This document shows positions 1-6,114 of a stretch of 6,114 nt of DNA, piece by piece. The position numbers and the translations under genes were made by a program. Source of the stretch: Treponema sp. (GTDB taxonomy: Bacteria > Spirochaetota > Spirochaetia > Treponematales > Breznakiellaceae). The first letter of the stretch is position 1. Each line of letters opens with the position of its first letter. The notes under the pieces are model-generated. The model saw only the letters and a program-made list of their open reading frames with translations, had not been told where the DNA came from and searched no databases. The DNA lies in NCBI GenBank assembly GCA_031255875.1, contig JAIRRR010000062.1, positions 1-6,114 of the forward strand, given 5' to 3'.

Positions 1-954
1 CTCTCCGGCAAGGGCCGGGACGAGGTCGCGCTCGAGAAGTCGAACGTCCTCATCATCGGGCCTTCCGGCTGCGGCAAGACCCTGATGGCGAAGATCCTCG
101 CCGAAACGGTGGACGTTCCTTTCGCCATCGCCGACGCCACCACCCTCACCGAGGCCGGCTACGTAGGTGAGGACGTGGAAAACATCGTCCTGCGCCTCAT
201 CCAGGCCGCCGACTACGACCTGGCCCGGGCCGAGTGCGGCATTGTCTACGTGGATGAAATCGACAAGATCGCCCGAAGGACGGAAAACGTGTCCATCACC
301 AGAGACGTGTCCGGCGAAGGGGTGCAGCAGGCCCTGCTCAAGATCATCGAGGGGACCATAGCCTCGGTCCCGCCCCAGGGCGGGAGGAAGCACCCCAACC
401 AGGAGATGATCCGCATCGACACAACGGATATCCTGTTCATCTGCGGCGGCGCCTTTGTCGGCCTGGACAAGTACATAGAAAAGCGCGTGGTCCAGCACCC
501 CATGGGCTTCGGCGCGGACGTGCGGGACAAGCAGCACCGGAGCATACGGGAGCTTTTCGACAACCTCCACCCGGACGATCTTATCCGCTTCGGGATGATC
601 CCGGAGTTCATAGGCCGGCTTCCCATCACGGTATGCCTGGAAGAACTGAACCTTGACGATCTCAAGCGTATTATCACCGAGCCCCGGAACGCGATTGTAA
701 AACAGTACCAGGCTTCCCTGGCCATCGACGAGGTGAAGCTCGAATTCACCGAAGGCGCCATTAACGCGATTGCCGATACGGCGATCAAGCAAAAAACCGG
801 GGCCAGGGGATTGCGGGCCATTGTGGAACGGCTTATGACGGACATTATGTACGAAATTCCGTCCATGAAAGGGGGCAAACGGGTTGTTATTACCAAGGAG
901 GTAGTGGAAAAGTCGGAGCCTCCGGAGATACACCCGTTGCAGAAAAGCGCGTGA
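1..954 (+). CDS. clpX: ClpX, ATP-dependent unfoldase subunit of ClpXP (5' end cut by window edge)
   Basis: ClpX is a cytoplasmic hexameric AAA+ unfoldase that recognises tagged proteins and threads them into the ClpP peptidase. The frame is open from base 1 to the TGA at 952-954, giving 317 residues; about 100 N-terminal residues, including the zinc-binding domain, lie outside. Numbering from base 1, I see Walker A GPSGCGKT (20-27), the GYVG pore loop (53-56), Walker B with D85-E86, the RKH pore loop (129-131), a MGFG segment (168-171) where the IGF-type ClpP-docking loop belongs, the PEFIGRLP box with the arginine finger, and sensor 2 GARGLR (267-272). The ATG at base 85 is not the start, because Walker A lies upstream of it. 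Family members usually have T where this Walker A has S22, and I/L/V where the docking loop has M168. The last bases overlap the lon start. Identification is firm; ClpP itself is not in view. Confidence 0.97.
   Translation, partial: LSGKGRDEVALEKSNVLIIGPSGCGKTLMAKILAETVDVPFAIADATTLTEAGYVGEDVENIVLRLIQAADYDLARAECGIVYVDEIDKIARRTENVSITRDVSGEGVQQALLKIIEGTIASVPPQGGRKHPNQEMIRIDTTDILFICGGAFVGLDKYIEKRVVQHPMGFGADVRDKQHRSIRELFDNLHPDDLIRFGMIPEFIGRLPITVCLEELNLDDLKRIITEPRNAIVKQYQASLAIDEVKLEFTEGAINAIADTAIKQKTGARGLRAIVERLMTDIMYEIPSMKGGKRVVITKEVVEKSEPPEIHPLQKSA
951..954 (+). promoter_or_regulatory. GTGA stop-start overlap coupling clpX and lon translation
   Basis: The clpX stop TGA (952-954) lies inside the lon start GTG (951-953) in a -1 arrangement, so ribosomes finishing ClpX are placed on the Lon start. 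No Shine-Dalgarno sits 5-10 bases upstream, which makes re-initiation the likely way lon is translated from this message. The overlap is seen directly; coupling is inferred. Confidence 0.75.
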
Positions 955-3536
955 AATCCGGCAACAATGGAAAACACGACGGCGTTTCCCGGCTGCTGCA
1001 GACCCTGACAGGGAAAAACAATACCGAAGAATTCCCCGTCCTTCCCCTAAGGGATCTGGTGCTATTCCCTCAGACAGTTATCCCTATGTTTATCACCTAC
1101 CGGGCGGGCATTGCCGCAGTGGAAGCCGCCCTTGGCCGGGATTTCCGCCTGTTCGCCGCCTGCCTTGGCAATCCCGGCGAGGCGAAGGCTGCGGGCCAGG
1201 GCGGCCGTAAAAACGCGAGCCCTTCCGCGTTCCAGGGCGGCGGCGGGACCCATTCCGTGGGCACCGTGATGCGGATCGTGCAGCACCTGAAACTCCCCGA
1301 CAACACCTACCGCATTGTGCTCCAGGGGGAATACCGGGCAATCATCCTCGCCGTATCGGAACAGAAAGATCATTCCACGGCGCGGATAGAGCCTATCACG
1401 CCGTCCGAATTTACCGACATTGCCAACCCTGAATCCGCAGCCCTCGCCAGGACGGTGCAGAAGTCCTTTGCCCAGTACGCGGAATTCTCCAAAAAAGTGG
1501 GCGCCGAAACCCTTACCGCCGCCGAACGCACCGAAAGCCCCGAGCGGCTGGTAAACCTTATCGGAAACTGCCTTGCCGTAAAAACAGAACGGAAGCTGGA
1601 GTTGCTCTCGATCGCGGATACCAGGGCGCGGCTCGAAAAACTCCTTGAAATTCTCGAACTTGAAAATGAGATATTCGGCATACAAAAAAATATCAGCGGG
1701 AAAGTCAAGAGCCGCATGGACAAAACCCAGCGGGAATACATACTCCACGAACAGCTCAAAGAGATAAACAAGGAACTGGGGAAGGAGAATACCGAAGACG
1801 AATTCGCCGATCTTGAAAAGGCGATTCTGGAAAAACGCCCGCCCGCCGAGGTTCTTGATAAGGCGAAAAAAGAACTTGCCCGCCTGAGGAAACTCCAGCC
1901 CTTCTCCCCCGAGGCGGGGGTGATCAGGGGTTATCTGGAATGGATTTCCGACCTGCCCTGGAACGAATACACGTCCGAATCCGGCGCGGCTCTGGGCGAT
2001 CTTTCCGCTGCGGAAAAGATACTTAACGAGGACCACTTCAACATGAAGAAGGCCAAGGAGCGCATCATCGAATTTATCGCAATCCGGGAGCTCGCCGCCC
2101 ATGAAAATGCCGATTCAGGGATCAAGGGGCCCATCCTCTGTTTTGCGGGGCCGCCCGGAACCGGAAAGACAAGCCTCGGAAAATCCGTGGCCCGGGCGCT
2201 GGGCAGGCGTTTCGTGCGCATATCCCTGGGCGGCGTCCGGGACGAGGCGGAAATCCGGGGCCACCGGAAAACATACGTAGGGGCGCTGCCCGGTAAGATC
2301 ATACAGTCCATGCGCCGGGCGGGCGCCGCCAATCCTGTTTTCCTCCTTGATGAAATAGACAAACTGTCAAACGATTTCCGCGGGGACCCGGCATCGGCCC
2401 TGCTTGAGGTGCTGGACCCGGAGCAGAATTCCAGTTTTACCGATCACTACCTCGAACTGCCCTTCGATCTTTCCAAGGTGCTGTTTATCGCCACCGCGAA
2501 TTCCCTCCACAACATCCCCCACCCGCTTCTTGACCGGATGGAGATTATCGAAATTCCGGGCTACGGTGAAAACGAAAAACTCGCTATAGCCCAGCAGTTT
2601 TTAGTACCGAAAGAGTTAAGGGAAAACGGGCTTTCCCGCGCTCAAATTGCCTTTAAGGACGAGGCGATTCTGGAAATCGAGCGGCACTGGACCATGGAAA
2701 GCGGCGTCCGCTCCCTGGAGCGGGAGATCGCCCGCTGCGTAAGGCGCGTAGCCCGGATAGCCGTGGAAAAAGGCTACGGGGCCGATCCGGAAAAGCCCGT
2801 GGGTTCATTTAAAAAAACAGTAACAAAAAAAGACCTGGAAAAACTTCTGGGCAGGCGGAAGTACAAACACGACGTGGTGTATAAAGAGGCCCGCGTCGGT
2901 GTATGTTACGGCCTTGCCTGGACCGAATACGGCGGCACCATGCTTCCGGTAGAAACCATACGCTTTGAAGGCCGCGGCGATCTTATCATGACCGGCAATC
3001 TGGGCGACGTGATGAAGGAAAGCGCCCGCATCGCGCTTTCGTATCTGCGGAGCGTGAGCGGCCGTTACAATTTTACCATTGACAAGATCGGCACGACGGA
3101 TTTCCACATCCACGTGCCCGAGGGCGCGATCCCCAAGGACGGCCCTTCCGCAGGAATCACCCTGGCGTCTTCCCTGCTTTCCACCCTCTGCGGCGTAGCG
3201 CCGAAACCCGCCATCGCCATGACCGGCGAGCTTACCCTTACCGGCCGGGTGCTCCCCATAGGCGGGCTCAAGGAAAAGCTCCTCGCGGCGGTACGGAACG
3301 GCATGGAAACAGTGCTGCTCCCTGCGGACAACCGGGAAGACTGGGAAGAACTTGACAGGGATATTAAAAGCAAACTGACTATCAATTTTGTGGAATCCGC
3401 CGACGAGGTCTTCGCCGCCCTCTTTGACGGGGGCGTGCACCGCAGGCAGGATGCTCCGGGGAGAAAGCCCCGGGCCAAGGCGGCCGGGCCGAAAGCGGTC
3501 GTGAAAAAAGGGGGGAAACTGATCAGCCGCGCGTGA
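951..3536 (+). CDS. lon: Lon protease (LonA type), complete
   Basis: Cytoplasmic homohexameric ATP-dependent serine protease that degrades misfolded and short-lived regulatory proteins. Its 861 residues are longer than E. coli Lon (784). Order: LON substrate-binding domain (about 27-245, opening [13 protein letters not shown]), a helical region with the QREY...EQLKEI signature, the AAA+ module (about 355-600) with Walker A GPPGTGKT (400-407), pore-loop Y442, Walker B D467-E468, sensor-1 N517, arginine finger R529 and sensor-2 R587, then the protease domain with S733 in KDGPSAG and K776 in GGLKEK. The 43-residue Ser-Lys spacing equals that of E. coli S679/K722. The extra length comes partly from a Gly/Ala/Ser-rich stretch at 73-102 and a basic tail at 827-861. 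GTG at 951 is chosen because it overlaps the clpX stop and leaves a short leader before the LON domain; no good Shine-Dalgarno precedes it (GGAG at 924-927 is too far). No catalytic residue is missing. Confidence 0.98.
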   Translation: MKSGNNGKHDGVSRLLQTLTGKNNTEEFPVLPLRDLVLFPQTVIPMFITYRAGIAAVEAALGRDFRLFAACLGNPGEAKAAGQGGRKNASPSAFQGGGGTHSVGTVMRIVQHLKLPDNTYRIVLQGEYRAIILAVSEQKDHSTARIEPITPSEFTDIANPESAALARTVQKSFAQYAEFSKKVGAETLTAAERTESPERLVNLIGNCLAVKTERKLELLSIADTRARLEKLLEILELENEIFGIQKNISGKVKSRMDKTQREYILHEQLKEINKELGKENTEDEFADLEKAILEKRPPAEVLDKAKKELARLRKLQPFSPEAGVIRGYLEWISDLPWNEYTSESGAALGDLSAAEKILNEDHFNMKKAKERIIEFIAIRELAAHENADSGIKGPILCFAGPPGTGKTSLGKSVARALGRRFVRISLGGVRDEAEIRGHRKTYVGALPGKIIQSMRRAGAANPVFLLDEIDKLSNDFRGDPASALLEVLDPEQNSSFTDHYLELPFDLSKVLFIATANSLHNIPHPLLDRMEIIEIPGYGENEKLAIAQQFLVPKELRENGLSRAQIAFKDEAILEIERHWTMESGVRSLEREIARCVRRVARIAVEKGYGADPEKPVGSFKKTVTKKDLEKLLGRRKYKHDVVYKEARVGVCYGLAWTEYGGTMLPVETIRFEGRGDLIMTGNLGDVMKESARIALSYLRSVSGRYNFTIDKIGTTDFHIHVPEGAIPKDGPSAGITLASSLLSTLCGVAPKPAIAMTGELTLTGRVLPIGGLKEKLLAAVRNGMETVLLPADNREDWEELDRDIKSKLTINFVESADEVFAALFDGGVHRRQDAPGRKPRAKAAGPKAVVKKGGKLISRA
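1167..1256 (+). other. Gly/Ala/Ser-rich enlarged loop in the Lon N-terminal domain
   Basis: Lon residues 73-102 join the strand-helix segment ending FAACL to the VGTV strand. In E. coli Lon the matching connection is about 15 residues; here it is about 30, rich in Gly, Ala, Ser and Asn with a GGGG run (96-99). The reading frame stays intact on both sides, so this is an in-frame expansion of a surface loop, probably disordered. The comparison with E. coli is from memory of that protein. Confidence 0.6.
2811..2831 (+). other. Paired A7 tracts in the Lon ATPase-protease linker
   Basis: Two runs of seven A (2811-2817 and 2825-2831) lie 7 bases apart, in codons for a Lys/Thr-rich stretch (KKTVTKK) between the AAA+ module and the protease domain. 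The second run reads ACA AAA AAA in frame, so the heptamer A AAA AAA matches the X XXY YYZ pattern of -1 slippery sites. Only a weak 5-bp stem (2844-2848 with 2857-2861) follows it. The runs are seen directly; any slippage is speculative, and AAA codons for lysine in a linker may explain them. Confidence 0.4.
3429..3533 (+). other. Lys/Arg-rich C-terminal tail of Lon
   Basis: Residues 827-861 of Lon follow the end of the protease domain (…FAALFD). They hold eleven Lys/Arg and one Asp among 35 residues, with many Gly, Ala and Pro. The tail is probably disordered and strongly positive. E. coli Lon ends close to its protease domain without such a tail. A role in binding nucleic acid or polyphosphate is possible but not shown by the sequence. 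Confidence 0.6.
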
Positions 3537-3569
3537 ATTTTTTCCCAGGAATTAGCGGTTTTTCAAATT
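3537..3569 (+). other. AT-rich lon-amidohydrolase gap, no clear control signal
   Basis: This 33-base gap is much richer in A and T than its surroundings. AGGA at 3547-3550 is the only Shine-Dalgarno-like sequence, and it sits about 19 bases before the ATG at 3570, too far for normal use. A GGGAAA (end of lon) to TTTCCC (3540-3545) pairing exists, but with a loop of more than 20 bases and no strong stem, so I do not call a terminator. I see no convincing -35/-10 pair. Read-through from lon is the simplest reading. Confidence 0.5.
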
Positions 3570-5249
3570 ATGAAAAAGGTAATATACAACGCCAGGGTGT
3601 ACGTCGGCCGGGGGCGATTCGCGGAAGCGGTGCTGACGGCCGGGGGCACTATCGCCGCGGTAGGTTCCGGCAAGAATATCCTGGACGCGGCGCCGGCCGG
3701 GGCCGAGCGCATTGACGCGCAGGGGAAGCTGCTGCTCCCGGGCTTCCAGGACAGCCACATCCATTTTTACCACACCGGGCTGAAAGACAGAAACCTTGAC
3801 GGCAGCGGTGTAAAATCCGTCGAAGAACTAATACAGCGGGGGCGGGAACTGCTTGAAAGGCAGCAGGGCCGCCAGCCCGGAGAATTGATCCTCGGAACAG
3901 GGCTGGATCAGGAAGGGTTCGGCGGGAATAAGGACTACCCTACCCGCTACGATCTTGACAGGATTTCCGTTAGCCATCCCATTATCATAGCCCGCGTCTG
4001 CGGCCACAAGGTGTTCTGCAATTCCAAAGCCCTGGAAATGGCGGGCATAGCCCTTGCCGCGCCTGACATCGAGGGGGGCGAAGTGGGCCGGGACGGATCG
4101 GGCAAGCCCGACGGCATACTCGGCGAGAACGCCATGGCCCTGATCAAGGGCATTATTCCCGTCCCCTCCCAGCAGGATCTCTGCCGGGAAATAGGGCGCG
4201 CCATGGATATGGCGTTACAAAACGGGGTTACATCCGTCGCGACCTTTGATGTGGAGGACATTGATTACGATTCCGTTACCGGCGCGTACCAAAGGCTCTT
4301 CCGGGAGCGGGAAAGCTGCCCGAGGATAATTCTCCAGTGCGGTTTGAACGGGAAGGCGGAACAGCTTGACGAGTACATACGCCGGGGTTTTTTTACCGGG
4401 ATGCCGCTTCACGATTCCCGGGGGCCGGCCGGGCGGTCCCTTAAAATAGGGCCCGTCAAATTTTTCGCGGACGGCTCCCTTGGCTCGCAAACCGCGTGGC
4501 TGCGCCGGCCCTACTGCGACAAGCCGGACACTCGCGGGCTCGCGGTCCTGGAGGCCGGGGAGCTGCGGGCGCTGGTAAAAAAGGCGGCGGAAAACCGCTT
4601 CCAGGTTGTCATACACGCCATAGGGGACGGCGCGTTAGACGCGGTGCTGTCCGCCTACGAACAGGTGACATCGCCCATGGCGGCGACGCCCCGCAGGGAG
4701 GCTTCAACGGGCGGCAACCCCCTCCGGCACGGCGTGGTCCACTGCCAGATAACGGACGGCGGGCTTTTGGAACGCATGAAACGGAACGGCATTCTCGCCC
4801 TGGTACAGCCCGTTTTCCTCCGCAGCGATTACCGCATAATAGAAAGCAGGGTGGGGAAAGAACTCGCCGCCACGTCCTACGCCTGGGGCGCCATGGAAAG
4901 GCTGGGCATACGCTGCGCCTACGGGACCGACAGCCCGGTAGAAGACATCAACCCGCTTTTGGGAATCGAGTGGGCGGTGCGGCGCAACGGGGAGGGGGCG
5001 GATCTGCCCCCCGAAGGCTTTTACCCCGGGCAGCGCGTTAACGCGTACTCCGCCGTGGATAATTACACCGCAGGCACCGCCTATTCAAACTTCGACGAAC
5101 ACCGCACCGGCCGCATCGGGCCCGGCTATTCCGCAGACATGGTCCTGCTCGACCGGGATATTTTTACCGTCCCCCCGGAGGAAATCGGCAAGGCCCGCGT
5201 CCTCCTTACCATGATAGGCGGGGAAACGGCTTTTACGCGAATTCCCTGA
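3570..5249 (+). CDS. YtcJ-like metal-dependent amidohydrolase (Amidohydro_3 family)
   Basis: Predicted cytoplasmic hydrolase of 559 residues, close to the usual 530-560 for YtcJ-type enzymes, with no signal peptide. The N-terminal beta-sandwich strand (MKKVIYNARVYVG) supports the ATG at 3570. The metal site is visible: HxH at H63/H65 in DSHIHF, H146 in the CGHKVFCNS motif, K297 just before FFADGSLGS (candidate carboxylated lysine), H349 in VIHAIGDGA, H387 and H391 in RHGVVH, and D454 in YGTDSPV. The C-terminal strands (GYSADMVLLD) close the composite domain. Characterised relatives include the N-substituted formamide deformylase NfdA, but most members have no known substrate and I cannot assign one here. 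The gene starts 33 bases after lon with a poor ribosome binding site, and its 3' end overlaps the convergent URO-D gene by 17 bases. Its link to proteolysis is unclear and may be only positional. Family assignment is firm, function open. Confidence 0.92.
   Translation: MKKVIYNARVYVGRGRFAEAVLTAGGTIAAVGSGKNILDAAPAGAERIDAQGKLLLPGFQDSHIHFYHTGLKDRNLDGSGVKSVEELIQRGRELLERQQGRQPGELILGTGLDQEGFGGNKDYPTRYDLDRISVSHPIIIARVCGHKVFCNSKALEMAGIALAAPDIEGGEVGRDGSGKPDGILGENAMALIKGIIPVPSQQDLCREIGRAMDMALQNGVTSVATFDVEDIDYDSVTGAYQRLFRERESCPRIILQCGLNGKAEQLDEYIRRGFFTGMPLHDSRGPAGRSLKIGPVKFFADGSLGSQTAWLRRPYCDKPDTRGLAVLEAGELRALVKKAAENRFQVVIHAIGDGALDAVLSAYEQVTSPMAATPRREASTGGNPLRHGVVHCQITDGGLLERMKRNGILALVQPVFLRSDYRIIESRVGKELAATSYAWGAMERLGIRCAYGTDSPVEDINPLLGIEWAVRRNGEGADLPPEGFYPGQRVNAYSAVDNYTAGTAYSNFDEHRTGRIGPGYSADMVLLDRDIFTVPPEEIGKARVLLTMIGGETAFTRIP
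5233..5249. other. 17-bp tail-to-tail overlap of convergent genes
   Basis: The amidohydrolase TGA is at 5247-5249 on the + strand, and the URO-D gene TAA is read from 5235 to 5233 on the - strand. Both stops lie inside the other coding region. I see no GC hairpin with a T-run on either side, so the transcripts may overlap or end by a factor-dependent route. Confidence 0.85.
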
Positions 5250-6114
5250 CGGCCCTGAACATTTCCGCGACATTGGCCGGCGGGACATTGGCGAGCACGT
5301 TGTGCACTTGCTGGAAGATGAACCCGCCCCCCCTGTTGAGAATCGCGAGGTTTTCCTTTACATGGGGCGCTATCTCCCCGGGTTTCCCGTAGGGCAGGAC
5401 GCGGCGGGTATCGCAGCCGCCCCCCCAGAGCGTGAGCCTGCCGTAAAGCTCTTCCTTGATTTCTTCCAGCGCCATGTCCCGGCAGGTAAACTGGACGGGG
5501 TTTATGGCGTCAAGCCCCGCGTCTGCAAGAAGGGGCATGATGGGACGCACGCCGCCGCAGCAGTGGAGGCATATCTTCATCCGGGGAAAGCGTTCATGAA
5601 TATACGCCCACATTTCCCTGTGGCGGGGATAAAAGAATTCCATATATAGCTCCGGCGAAAACTGGGGGCCGTTCTGGGAACCCATGTCGTCGCCGAATCC
5701 GATCACATCAATGTAGTCCCCCGCCGCGTCAAGATACGCCTTGAGGTTTGCCCGGTGCCGCTCCATCACCGCGTCCAGGAATTTATGTATGCGGCCGGGG
5801 TTGGCGATAAGCTCGCAGAGCATGTTGTCCATGCGGAACACAAATTGCGCGGTTTCAACCAGGTTGCCGCCGAATATGCCGTAAATCGCGCGGTCGGTAT
5901 TATCCCTGGTAGAAGCGGCTATTTCCCGGAACTTTTTCGCCCCTTCCGGCGAATGGTAATCCAGGGGCATGGGGGGGCTGGGAACCATGAGCCACATAAC
6001 GTCATTCTGAATATCGTCGTAATCGGAAAAATCTTCTTTTTCCTCATCATCGGCAAGGGGCCAGACGGCCTGTTCGAAATAGCAGCAGCCCCTTGGCTGC
6101 TTGCCCACAATTTT
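5233..6114 (-). CDS. URO-D superfamily protein, MtaA/CmuA-like methyltransferase type (N-terminus cut)
   Basis: C-terminal 293 residues of a protein of the uroporphyrinogen decarboxylase fold. Typical length is 340-400, and the frame is open to the right edge, so the true start lies outside; the GTG at 6108 is not adopted. Motifs in order: DVIGFGDDMGSQNGP, SPELYMEFFYPRH, a metal-type HCCGG (His codon 5563-5565, second Cys 5557-5559), GLDAINPVQ, LWGGGCDT (Cys codon 5413-5415), and VHNVLANVPPANV (His codon 5302-5304). True HemE makes coproporphyrinogen III, but the HxC motif and VPPANV ending point to the branch related to cobamide-dependent methyltransferases, where zinc activates a thiol such as coenzyme M. 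In MtaA the third zinc ligand is a Cys in a PGC motif near the C-terminus; here a VHN His seems to take that place. Substrate unknown; no corrinoid-protein gene is in view. Superfamily sure, methyl transfer inferred. Confidence 0.88.
   Translation of the reverse strand, partial: KIVGKQPRGCCYFEQAVWPLADDEEKEDFSDYDDIQNDVMWLMVPSPPMPLDYHSPEGAKKFREIAASTRDNTDRAIYGIFGGNLVETAQFVFRMDNMLCELIANPGRIHKFLDAVMERHRANLKAYLDAAGDYIDVIGFGDDMGSQNGPQFSPELYMEFFYPRHREMWAYIHERFPRMKICLHCCGGVRPIMPLLADAGLDAINPVQFTCRDMALEEIKEELYGRLTLWGGGCDTRRVLPYGKPGEIAPHVKENLAILNRGGGFIFQQVHNVLANVPPANVAEMFRAVREFA

Noticed and set aside
85..87. ATG as a start for clpX
   Set aside because: It lies just after the Walker A motif in the same frame, so using it would remove the nucleotide-binding loop; the gene simply begins before the window.
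246..977. Open frame on the - strand opposite clpX (243 codons)
   Set aside because: Antisense to conserved ClpX motifs, rich in Ser/Arg, no family features.
1684..1690. A7 run in the Lon helical region
   Set aside because: Reads CAA AAA AAT for Gln-Lys-Asn in a conserved segment; no following structure seen, so codon choice explains it.
1062..2102. Long open frame on the - strand opposite lon (346 codons)
   Set aside because: Lies wholly inside the well-supported lon gene; its protein has no recognisable motif and skewed composition, as expected of a shadow frame in GC-rich DNA.
2805..3440. Open frame on the - strand opposite the Lon protease domain
   Set aside because: Fully covered by conserved Lon coding sequence; no motif recognised.
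3510..3546. Possible terminator after lon (GGGAAA paired with TTTCCC)
   Set aside because: Six weak pairs around a loop of over 20 bases, with the T-run in the stem rather than after it.
4381..4400. T7 run flanked by CCGG in the amidohydrolase gene
   Set aside because: Encodes Gly-Phe-Phe-Thr in frame, and the flanks make only a 4-bp stem; no sign of a terminator inside the gene.
4496..5041. Second + strand frame inside the amidohydrolase gene (181 codons)
   Set aside because: Very Gly/Arg/Pro-rich product typical of an out-of-frame read of GC-rich DNA, while the main frame carries the metal ligands.
5269..5292. Short direct repeat GACATTGGC, 15 bases apart
   Set aside because: It encodes the ANVPPANV stretch at the end of the URO-D protein, so protein sequence explains it.
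5302..5649. + strand open frame opposite the URO-D gene (115 codons)
   Set aside because: Antisense to the conserved HCCGG and WGGGC motifs; no own ribosome binding site or family.
6106..6108. GTG as a start for the URO-D gene
   Set aside because: The frame is open to the edge and the family needs more N-terminal residues; only six bases upstream are visible, so no ribosome binding site can be judged.

Overview
The window is a gene-dense bacterial segment, roughly 60% G+C by eye. It holds two housekeeping ATP-dependent protease genes on the + strand, a metal-dependent amidohydrolase gene close behind them, and a convergent URO-D-superfamily gene on the - strand cut by the right edge. Nearly every base is coding. 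The only sizeable gap is 33 bases between the lon stop and the amidohydrolase start.

Left part (1-3536): the C-terminal three quarters of ClpX, the unfoldase of the ClpXP protease, followed by a complete bacterial (LonA-type) Lon protease. The two genes share the four bases GTGA: the lon GTG start contains the first bases of the clpX stop. This is the tail of the conserved tig-clpP-clpX-lon order found in many bacteria, although only clpX and lon lie in view. Both proteins carry all their ATPase motifs, and Lon has its Ser-Lys catalytic dyad. Lon also has a Gly/Ala/Ser-rich enlargement in its N domain, a Lys/Arg-rich C-terminal tail, and two A7 tracts in the codons that join the ATPase to the protease domain.

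Middle (3537-5249): after a short AT-rich gap with no clear ribosome binding site comes a full-length YtcJ-type amidohydrolase (Amidohydro_3 family) of unknown substrate. It may be read through from the clp-lon transcript or have its own promoter in the end of lon; the sequence does not decide.

Right part (5233-6114): the C-terminal part of a URO-D-superfamily protein of the MtaA/CmuA-like methyltransferase kind. It runs toward the amidohydrolase and overlaps its 3' end by 17 bases, so there is no room for an intergenic terminator.

Organism: the clpX-lon order is too widespread to fix a phylum. URO-D-type methyltransferase homologues and YtcJ amidohydrolases are common in anaerobes such as Clostridia, spirochaetes and deltaproteobacteria. 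A GC-rich anaerobe, possibly a spirochaete, would fit, but this is a weak guess. I see no RNA gene, mobile element, CRISPR array or phage gene. I find no convincing new multi-gene system; the points worth checking are fine details within known families.
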